Below, piece after piece: positions 56,059-64,000 of a stretch of DNA of 64,000 nucleotides. Origin of the DNA: Phytophthora colocasiae (taxonomy: Eukaryota > Oomycota > Peronosporomycetes > Peronosporales > Peronosporaceae); assembly GCA_018806915.1 (NCBI GenBank), contig JAGKQI010000098.1, forward strand, positions 1,922,001-1,986,000. The letters run 5' to 3'. Each line of letters starts with the position of its first letter. Position 1 is the first letter of the stretch. The notes under the pieces are model-generated. The model was not told where the DNA came from. It saw nothing but the letters and a program-made list of their open reading frames with translations, and ran no database searches. Made by a program: the position numbers and the translations under genes.

Positions 56059-56518
56059 TGTAACGGGGTTACACGTACAAGTGGTTGTACCACTTGTAAC
56101 TCTAACAGTTAGGATAACTGTTAGAGGTTGGAAATGGGCCTCAGACCTTGGTGTGCTGTACACACCAATGGATACATGGGCGAACCACATTATTGGATGG
56201 TTCGTGTGCATTTGTGCATATTATTGGTAGAAAGTAACGGATTTCTACCAATCATTGAGCAGAGTTTCTGCCAACCACACGTTGGCAGACCCTTTAGAAA
56301 TAGATAACAAACAGTTTTAGGAGGTCCATAATTGGCTTATGCCAAATTCAATAACAGTTCTCATTTTACGGTATTTTGCAGTTTAATTTAGTTATATTTG
56401 ATTTAATTATACTTATTTAAATAAGTATACTTAAATTAAGTCTATTCTAATTGCACGCTTCCTCATATACCTAAGCGCGCGTGTATGCCACCTAATAGGT
56501 CTAGGTAGACCCATTACA
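56059..56518 (+). repeat. 3' LTR of element C
   Basis: 460 bp, same as the 5' LTR except for at least two C/T differences (ATCATTGAG versus ATCACTGAG; GTGTATGCC versus GTGTACGCC). Confidence 0.95.
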
Positions 56519-57600
56519 TTCAAGCAAAGAAGCAGTCAAGACGCGACGGATCAGCAAACGCTGCACGACGTCGTAACGCTACAAAATTTGGGAAGTCGGG
56601 TGCGGCAGAACGTATGTCTATCATAAGCTGAATGGTTCACGTTTGATTTGTGCTAATAGTGTACTCGTGTATCAGCTTGCTGTGTCCAAGAACCCGTCGG
56701 GAGCGCGATATTTGAGCCACCTGTCGGTAGTCCACCACGGTACACCCAGTCATTGCCCCCCATACCACCATCGGAATCTGCTTCTCCCTCAAGGACAAGC
56801 GCGTCACTGATCCCGGTCGTCCTACAAGCACCTTCTTCACATGCTATAGCACTGTCACTCGGGAACGACGGTGGTCAAATGCACAGTAGGCCAGAAGGTA
56901 AATTATACCTTGTATGGTCCACGATATGTTTCGTCAAATCTTGTATTTGGTTTTCAACTATGTACTAGGTTCGTGTGGTGTAGTGGATCCGCTGGAATGA
57001 GCAGGGATCCAACGTTCACACACGGCGCCCAGACACTGACTAACGGAGGGGGTACTCCGATAACCGTGGGGTTGCTGAGGCTCACCTTGTGTACCCGTCA
57101 GTGGGCGGGATCTGCTCTCTCAGGAACGGGAGAGTGTACACAGGCGTGAGGGCTTGAACGTCCTTGGCGGGGACTTGGGAGGTTGGACTTGCGTGGGTAT
57201 TCCTGCACACAGGTCCTGGTTGGGGGGATCTTGGTCTTGGACTCGAAGATCTTGTGGATCCTTGGATCCGGGGTTGCCTTGATGGGTGTGGGGTCCTTTT
57301 CCTTTCCTTTACTGTCTTGCTTGCCGCCTCCTGTAGCGGTTGGTTTTGAGGGTGTTGAGAGGTCGAGGGATCCTACGGTTAAGCAATCAACACCGTTGGA
57401 TCCGGGGTCTTCACTTAGCGTAAGGTAAGCCGGCCAAATCGGGGATCCGGTCTTAGCTGTAGCTAGGTGTGCGAAGAAACTTGCAGGTAGACTAAGGGGA
57501 GGCCAATACACTATCCTCTTCCCTTGTCTGAGGTCCTGAAGAAAACCACTTGCGCTCTAGAAGGTAAATTCGACTCCCTGATTTATGGTTATCCAGTTCC
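56519..57600. other. Region with the downstream piece of the interrupted gene and a possible Tc1-like transposase fragment
   Basis: 56519-56575 continues the exon interrupted by element C. On the minus strand, 56840-56637 contains KQIPMVVWGAMTGCTVVDY, like the VWGAI segment of Tc1/mariner DDE_3 transposases, with no intact frame around it; this is a weak call. From about 57000 the DNA becomes rich in GGATC words and leads into the minisatellite. No complete gene is seen. Confidence 0.35.
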
Positions 57601-57684
57601 TCATCTTGTACCCTATCTTTCCCATCGCAAATCTCTATCTTGGATCATGCTGGCTCTCCTGCAACTTCTCCACTACGTCGATGT

Positions 57685-58350
57685 CTTGGATCGTGAGGAT
57701 CCGAGCCTGGATCCTAGGATCCGACCTCCGGATCCGAGGATCTTGGATCTGGATCTTGGGATCTTGGATCTTGAGGATCCCGGATCCTGAGTCTCGGATC
57801 CCGGATCTTGGGGTCTTGGATCTCGAGGACCCCGGATCCTGGGTCTTGGATCTGGATCTTGGGATCTTGGATCTTGAGGATCCGGCTTCAGGATCCGAGG
57901 ATTTTGGATCTGGATCTTGGGATCTTGGATCTTGGATCTTGAGGATCCGGCTTCAGGATCCGAGGATCTTGGATCTGGATCTTGGGATCTTGGATCTTGA
58001 GGATGCCGGATCCTGAGTCTTGGATCTGGATCTTGGGTCTGAAAGGATCCGCACTTAGGACTTCCGGATCCGCACTTAGGACTGCCGGATCCGCACTTAA
58101 GACTGCTGGATCCGCACTTAGGACTGCCGGATCCGCACTTAAGACTGCCGGATCCGCACTTAAGGACTGCCGGATCCGCACTTAAGACTGCCGGATCCGC
58201 ACTTAAGACTGCCGGATCCGCACTTAAGGACTGCCGGATCCGCACTTAAGACCGCCGGATCCGCACTTAAGACTGCCGGATCCGCACTTAAAGACTGCCG
58301 GATCCGCACTTAGGGCCACCGGATCCGCACTTAGAACTGTGGGATCTGAA
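57685..58350. repeat. GGATC-rich repeats and a 21-bp GGATCC minisatellite (left block)
   Basis: 57685-58045 is built of GGATCTTGGATCTTGAGGATCC-like words in higher-order copies. From about 58049 to 58330 a 21-bp unit (GGATCCGCACTTAAGACTGCC and variants) is repeated about 13 times in tandem, some copies with a one-base insertion. Each unit begins with the palindrome GGATCC. Confidence 0.9.
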
Positions 58351-58614
58351 CGTAGGTCAGCTAGGCCAAGTGGGTCCTAACTGAGGATCCGCCCTAGAAT
58401 AGGTACCCAGTTCCAGGGACCTGTCCTTATCATAGCACCACTGTCGCACGTCACCCATCATCGTGGTCGTTCTGCGTCGTATCCGGTTTGATTTGAATCC
58501 ACTTCACCACAATCGCCCCTGGGACGAGGTTGTTGCCGCACGACGGCATCATGTCGTTCCCATACAAATTCTCAGTCCGATCCACCACTTCTTCAAATCA
58601 TCACTTCGGCGAAA

Positions 58615-61600
58615 ATGGATCGGTCCGACGACGCCAGTTCTTCCGCGTACACCACGGTGTTCTTCGGCCAAGATCGTTCTGCGGCCCAGCCCCCTTGTCC
58701 TCATTGCGACCAAGCCCCTTCCGACCCCGCTGCGGCTACGACCCCCACGGTTCCAGATCTGGATCCAGTGTATGATGCCATTGCCTCGCTCCAGTCTCTC
58801 GCTGCTGGGTATAACGAGATGCAGGACAGCTACCAACAAGTGCTCCATGATCTGACCGCAGCGCGCCGCCATAACGAAGAACTCCACAACATGCTGCAAC
58901 CCCGCCTGAACGTTGCCCAAGCCTTCATCGATTTCACGCAGCGCCGGTACAATGTGCCCCAAGCTGCTCTCCGGTTAGCGAAACAGAAAGAAGCGGAAGC
59001 GGTGCAGGATCTGGATCGGCTCAAGGATCGCCTGCGCGAATTGGACACTCTCAAGGTCCGGTATTCCGATCTGGAGGTGTCTTCGGCAGAAGCCTACGCC
59101 GTTTTGCAAGATTATACGGAGGGGCTCGAGCAGCAGATTGCTGGGGAAGATGTCTCAGTGGAGAATCCTTCGGTAGTCCGATTGGTCCAAGATCTCGAGG
59201 ATCAGCGTGAAGAGTCCTCGGAGCTATTGGAGCGTGCGAACGATCTGGAAACTCAGCTGCGAGCGGTGGAGGCCGCGCGAGATGCGGCGGAGCTCGAACG
59301 CAATCGCACCAGCGTCCAGCTCGCAGAGGCTACTATCCGTTGCGATCAACAAGCGCATAAGATCGAAGGCCTCCGGGCCCATCGGGATCAGTTGCGCGAG
59401 TCGCTCAAGCAACTCTCCCAACAGAATCTTGCCAAGACGGTCGACTCGCTCAAGCTAGAACTTCATGTCCAGAAAGACAGGATCGCTGAGTTGGAAGGAC
59501 TTCTCGCCAAATCGGAGCGCAGACGTGAAGATCTTCACCGGGTACATGCACATACTTCAGAAGTTTAACCGAGCCCACGAAGACCTTACGCGCTTGGAAC
59601 GGGAGAACTTCAGCGCTCGGGAAGAGATGGAACGTCAGCAGAGACGGGCTGAGAACAACGCGCTCAAGCGTCTGAGCGCCGAAAAACGTCTCAAGCGGGC
59701 CGAAGATGATCTACGGGAAGCGAAAGATCGACGGGATCGTGCGGACCAAGCCAGAGAGAGAGCCAAGCGCGAGCTCGACAGGATCCGGAGCCAAAACGCC
59801 GGACCAGCAGAAGATGAGTGCGGATCTCGATCGGATCCGCCTTGAGCGTGACGAGGCTGCGCGGAAGTCCGCCGCGGTCTCCCAGGAATTGGATCGCGTG
59901 TCAAATGAGCGAGATCAAGCTCTTCGCGTGCGAGATCAGGCGACCCAAGCTCTGGACAAGGCCACACAGAAAACTTCCACCGTAACTCTTGAGCGAGACC
60001 AAGCGAGACAAGTCTTCGCCGGGAAAGACCAGATCATTCGGGATCAAGGGGTTGAGATCCAGCGTCTGAAGAGATGGAACGTCAGCAGAGACGGGCTGAG
60101 AACAACGCGCTCAAGCGTCTGAGCGCCGAAAAACGTCTCAAGCGGGCCGAAGATGATCTACGGGAAGCGAAAGATCGACGGGATCGTGCGGACCAAGCCA
60201 GAGAGAGAGCCAAGCGCGAGCTCGACAGGATCCGGAGCCAAAACGCCGGACCAGCAGAAGATGAGTGCGGATCTCGATCGGATCCGCCTTGAGCGTGACG
60301 AGGCTGCGCGGAAGTCCGCCGCGGTCTCCCAGGAATTGGATCGCGTGTCAAATGAGCGAGATCAAGCTCTTCGCGTGCGAGATCAGGCGACCCAAGCTCT
60401 GGACAAGGCCACACAGAAAACTTCCACCGTAACTCTTGAGCGAGACCAAGCGAGACAAGTCTTCGCCGGGAAAGACCAGATCATTCGGGATCAAGGGGTT
60501 GAGATCCAGCGTCTGAAGGGGGAATCCGAGCAGTTGACGGCGTCGTTGGCGCAAGCATCGGTCGACCAAGAACATCTCAAGCGTCTCCGCGGAAGTCATC
60601 AAGACCTCAAGACGAAGCATGACGCACTCAGACAGGAGCATACTGCCCTGGAGGAGGAACACCGTAGCGTCATTGACGAGCGTACCGCAGCTCTTCGTAA
60701 TTTGGCGTCGATCGCTTCTATGGCGATGCGCAGCTCGTCAAATGCGCCGAGCGTACAGTCGGAGACGTCCACTGCCAAGGGGTCTTCTTCTTCTAAACGT
60801 CGACACAGCGACGTTTCTTCTTCAACAGAAGAACCTCCCCCTAAGGTCCCACGCTGCGCCAGCCCTGCGAAGTCTTCCGACGTCACGTCCCAGCCCACGC
60901 CTACTCCCGTCTACACAGAGGGGAACGACACGGAGAAACATCCGGATTTTGACTTTGGGGACGCAAGGGAAGAGTGTTCGGGGCAGGATCCAGACTCCGC
61001 CGATTCCGAACCTGGAGTAGCTCCAAACCAGCCCACCAAAGAGCCTCCTTCAAGTGAAAAAACGAAGGTCCCTGATCCAGCGGTTCTTAAGGCCCCCGCT
61101 ATCAAAAGCCGAAAGAAGCCGCAAGATTCCGGCGAGGGGAATTCGCCCGGATCAGCCGTACCAGGTGACCGAGAAGTCAGCTCAGATGGGGAGTCGGAGG
61201 GATCCGAGGACGAGCAGGTACGGGTCGCCAAGTCGCGCTCCCGGTCAGAATTACGTCGGCGTTCATCCGGGGAGGGGTCGGCATCCGCTCCTATCGAGAT
61301 CGGCGATGCTTCAACTGTTCCGCCTGATAACGGGTCCAGCCGTTCGTCACCTACATCCCCAGTAGCTCCCGAGACGGGCTCTCGTGGAAACGTCGAAAAC
61401 CTGCAGTTTGAAGCCTTCGGTCCGTTGAAGGAGTTTGTTCCTGCCGCCCGAGATCCTCGCCCAATGGCTTCCGAAGAAGTGGCACCTTGGATCGCGAGCG
61501 AAGTTAGCCAGCTGAGTCTCCGGACGCTTTCCGCCAGTGGTTTGACCGCTTGTCGTCGTCCTGGGTGGTTGTTCCCGCTCCGTATCGGCCGTGGTGCGTT

Positions 61601-62222
61601 GGATCGGGGCAGTTACGTTCCTGATCTCATCTCCCAGGCCCATATTACTCAGTTGTACGCGACGGAGCCGTGGAAGGATCTCCAGTCTCAAGCTCCACCC
61701 CCTCATACCTTCCAGGAGGATCTGTCGCCTCGACTTGCGGAGATCTTGAGTTGGTATGACGTGTTTGAGTCTGTCAATCTCCAAGCGGTTTGGGAATCCA
61801 CGCATTCGTTCCCCATCTCTACTGAACTACGCAAGGCGGATAGCTGGTTCGCAGGCTTCTATCGTCGCAGGAAGAATCGTGGATCTCACGCGCGGGATAA
61901 TTATCGCAAGCTGCAGAACAAGATATTCGGCTTAACCGGGTGTTGTGACTTGGATCTCTGGTTGGACCCACACTTCATCCACTTCCCTCTGCCTTTGGAA
62001 GATACTACGTGGTATCCGGGAGCTGAAGCCGTCGCTGCAGGAGCGGATCCTCCACAAAACCTTGTTGCCGCTCTTGAAGATTGCGATCGTCAGGATTCTT
62101 GGCGTACCCACTACCGTTCCGGATCCTCCCATCCCAGCTTCGGTGCCAGTCGACTCTCCATGAAGTTCGTCCGCTCGCTGCCGGGGTTCGATCCCGACGC
62201 TGCCAGATCCCAACCTCTGTAG
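58615..62222 (+). pseudogene. Antisense (relative to pol) coiled-coil ORF of element D, frame-broken
   Basis: ATG 58615 (MDRSDDASSSAYTTVFF) starts a frame with a CPHCDQ motif and long Glu/Arg/Leu coiled coil to about 59540. The same type of coiled coil continues in a second frame (59545-59805) and then a third. The third frame is open in its last stretch to 62222, giving more coiled coil, a Ser/Pro-rich charged region (SSSKRRHSDVSSS; EGSEDEQVRVAKSRSRSE) and a folded-looking C-terminus (GWLFPLRIGRGALDRGSYVP; LSWYDVFESVNLQAVWES; DSWFAGFYRRRKNRG; WLDPHFIHFPLPLEDTTWYPG). Two frameshifts and a 447-bp internal duplication break it. No family is recognised. The opposite orientation to pol is like the antisense ORF of element C. 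Confidence 0.6.
59625..60518 (+). repeat. Perfect 447-bp tandem duplication inside the coiled-coil ORF
   Basis: 59625-60071 and 60072-60518 appear identical. The tetranucleotide GAAG is found at the start, junction and end (59621-59624, 60068-60071, 60515-60518), as expected for a slippage or microhomology event. 447 is a multiple of three. Confidence 0.9.
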
Positions 62223-62339
62223 GCTGCGTTACTTAACTCCATATATTCTTCTCGTCCACTCAGGCTTTCTTCACTCAGGATCCGCACACTCTAACTTCAA
62301 ATCGCCCAAGCAATGATAGTGAGACCCATTGACAGAGGG

Positions 62340-63170
62340 CCCCAGGATCCAGCTTCAAAACGCGAGGATCCGACTTCCGAACCCAATGATCCAACTCGGA
62401 GATCCGAGGATCCCGCCTTCAGAACCCAAGGATCCGCCTTCAGGACCCAAGGATCCGCCTTCAGAACCCAAGGATCCGCCTTCAGAACCCAAGGATCCGA
62501 CTTGGAGATCCGAGGATCCCGCCTTAGGACCCAAAATTCCAGTTCCAAAACCCCAGGATCCGCCTTCAGGACCCAAGGATCCCGACTTTGGACCCAAGGA
62601 TCCAGCTTCAAAATCCCAGGATCCGTCTTCAAAACCCAAGGATCCGCCTTCAGAACCCAAGGATCCGCCTTCAGGACCCAAGGATCCAACTTCAGAACCC
62701 AAGGATCCGCCTTCAGGACCCAAGGATCCAACTTCAGAACCCAAGGATCCGCCTTCAGGACCCAAGGATCCAGCTTCAAAATCCCAGGATCCGTCTTCAA
62801 AACCCAAGGATCCGCCTTCAGAACCCAAGGATCCGCCTTCAGGACCCAAGGATCCAACTTCAGAACCCAAGGATCCGCCTTCAGGACCCAAGGATCCAAC
62901 TTCAGAACCCAAGGATCCGCCTTCAGGACCCAAGGATCCAACTTCAGAACCCAAGGATCCGCCTTCAGGACCCAAGGATCCAACTTCAGAACCCAAGGAT
63001 CCGCCTTCAGGACCCAAGGATCCGACTTCAGAACCCAAGGATCCGCCTTCAGGACCCAAGGATCCAACTTCAGAACCCAAGGATCCGCCTTCAGGACCCA
63101 AGGATCCGCCTTCAGAACCTAAGGATCCGCCTTCAGAACCCAAGGATCCAGCTTGGAGACCCCGAGGATC
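62340..63170. repeat. 21-bp GGATCC minisatellite, right block
   Basis: About 38 tandem 21-bp units of the type AAGGATCCGCCTTCAGGACCC and AAGGATCCAACTTCAGAACCC, largely alternating. Because 21 is a multiple of three and units lack stop codons in most frames, long open frames exist on both strands. One plus frame reads KDPPSGP/KDPTSEP heptads, one minus frame GSLGPEG/GSLGSEV. These are read here as repeat by-products, not genes. Confidence 0.92.
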
Positions 63171-63321
63171 CCGCCTGAGATCTGAGTAAGTGATCGGGCA
63201 TCGACCTAGCTGGCATCCGATCCCCACTCAGAGGTCACCCTTCTTTTCTTCACATGTAAATACACAGTGCGTCCACTCGCAGTAGGCTGCCAGTCTTCTT
63301 CTTCCACATTGGTGAGCGCCC

Positions 63322-64000
63322 TCACCAATAGAAGATCCACCACCTCGGCTCCTCCTCCTCATGCGACTGCATCGCTTGGAATCGGTTCCTTTTGCTCCGT
63401 TCTTGGAGGAACTCATGCAGTAACGCACCGCAGTTCAGGTCTGCTTCATCTACCCAGGTAGGGTCCTCGTACCCCTTCCAGAAAACTTGAAATTCTCGTC
63501 GGATCCGTCCATACCGAGTGGGTCGTCCGGTCCGGACGTCCGCGACCCGCTCGACTTCAAACTCGCCGTCTTCCAGATCACGCTCCCAGCTGTCCTCCGG
63601 TAACAAGGCTTCGTCGAAGTCTAAGCGATCCGCTTCGTCCACCGTCAGCTGGATCTTCGGTCGGTCTGGGAATGTCCTGACAGGCTTCAACTTGGAGATG
63701 TGCACCACCGGAAACAAGTGTTAGTCTGTACCAACGATTTCCAAGCGAGCTGCATACTCGTTCGTCATTTCCGCCACACGGAACGGTCCATGCCACAGGT
63801 GAGCCAGTTTCTTGGCGTACCCTTCCTTGACTCTGTCTAAGAACAGCCACACTTGGGATCCGGCCTCGATGGAGTGTTGAGTCGCCGCCTCGTTCTGCCG
63901 GTCGGCACGATCCGAGATCGCCTGCTTCAAGCGGTCATTCACCTCAGCCCTAGCCAGTTGGTAGTGTCGCTGGATCTTATACCTCCAACGTCGTGGATCG
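63322..64000 (-). pseudogene. C-terminal integrase and chromodomain of element D Pol, with an in-frame stop
   Basis: The minus-strand frame enters from the right edge (RWRYKIQRHYQLARAEVNDR), continues through the integrase C-terminal beta region (GSQVWLFLDRVKEGYAKKLA; HLWHGPFRVAEMTNEYAARL) to VGTD, then TAA at 63721-63723. It resumes in the same frame with HLFPVVHISKLKPVR and a chromodomain (REFQVFWKGYEDPTWVDEADL), ending at 63322. A single base change would explain the stop. The enzyme core lies outside the window. Confidence 0.85.

Larger units (their letters stand above)
48246..56518 (+). mobile_element. Ty3/gypsy chromovirus (element C), hairpin-saturated, with antisense ORF
   Basis: 8.27 kb with 460-bp LTRs (48246-48705 and 56059-56518), TG...CA. 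The flanks TTTAA and TTCAA look like a 5-bp target duplication with one C-to-T difference. The LTRs differ by at least two C/T substitutions. Inside, on the plus strand: gag, then pol in the -1 frame with protease, RT, RNase H, integrase and chromodomain; on the minus strand, a 515-codon ORF between pol and the 3' LTR. Nearly the whole length, LTRs included, is filled with short inverted repeats (see findings). A purine tract precedes the 3' LTR. It interrupts the small gene starting at 47997. Confidence 0.95.
57600..64000 (-). mobile_element. 3' part of a Ty3/gypsy chromovirus (element D), truncated by the window edge
   Basis: Pol enters from the right edge on the minus strand and ends with a chromodomain at 63322. 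To its left follow a GGATCC minisatellite, a long ORF on the opposite strand and a second GGATCC minisatellite. The 3' LTR could not be delimited because the 5' LTR is outside the window, so the left limit is a guess. The layout pol, then antisense ORF, then 3' end parallels element C, but the proteins are not obviously related. Confidence 0.6.

Noticed and set aside
48246..56518. CRISPR-like array, because of regularly spaced palindromes
   Set aside because: The palindromes have different stems, lie inside Ty3/gypsy coding sequence and LTRs, and the organism is a eukaryote; there are no constant direct repeats with unique spacers.
58615..62222. Ordinary host coiled-coil gene
   Set aside because: Considered, but its position between a chromodomain-ending Pol and the GGATCC repeats, plus internal frame breaks and duplication, fits an accessory ORF of element D better. 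Not excluded.
62313..63227. Five long overlapping open frames on both strands suggesting repetitive proteins
   Set aside because: They are products of a 21-bp stop-free tandem repeat; no start context, domain or non-repeat coding part supports a gene.

Overview
The window looks like a gene-plus-repeat segment of an oomycete nuclear genome, most likely Phytophthora or a close relative. The evidence is compact genes with introns of about 60-75 bp (GT...AG, with CTAAC-type branch sites), CDS ends that touch or overlap, secreted C1 cysteine proteases with Thr/Pro-rich linkers, a receptor-like TKL kinase, and abundant Ty3/gypsy chromoviruses. The species cannot be fixed from sequence alone.

Layout. 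1-10 kb: a large minus-strand gene (LamG-like, TerD-like and beta-sandwich-repeat parts) is split by a young Ty3/gypsy element (A, 562-6306) with identical LTRs. 10-19.3 kb: a gene island with a SECIS-binding-protein-2-like gene (two RRMs plus L7Ae), a cap 2'-O-methyltransferase that overlaps it tail to tail, a myotubularin-type phosphatase and an FAH-family hydrolase. 19.4-40 kb: four paralogous secreted papain-like proteases. A cluster of DNA transposons separates them (a MITE, a pogo-like element with a complete six-exon transposase, a Harbinger-type transposase), and a second Ty3/gypsy element (B, 27837-34169) splits the second protease gene. 40-46.7 kb: a receptor-like TKL kinase, a DUF455 protein, a SEC14/GOLD protein and a coiled-coil protein. 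48.2-56.5 kb: a complete Ty3/gypsy chromovirus (C) inserted in a small spliced gene. 57-64 kb: the 3' part of a fourth chromovirus (D), running off the right edge, with GGATCC minisatellites and an antisense coiled-coil ORF.

The most unusual object is element C. From LTR to LTR, through gag, pol and an antisense ORF, it is packed with short inverted repeats (perfect stems of about 7-12 bp, loops of 0-15 nt), roughly one every 30-50 bp, while still encoding recognisable protease, RT, RNase H, integrase and chromodomain. It carries a textbook -1 frameshift signal at gag-pol, a local array of ten hairpins most of which have NGG loops, and a 515-codon antisense ORF overlapping the chromodomain. 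I did not see such density in elements A or B or in the host genes. Element D, a different lineage, also has a long antisense ORF downstream of pol.

Many retroelement ORFs, and a few host ORFs, are broken by single-base shifts, so either recent decay or assembly indels must be kept in mind.
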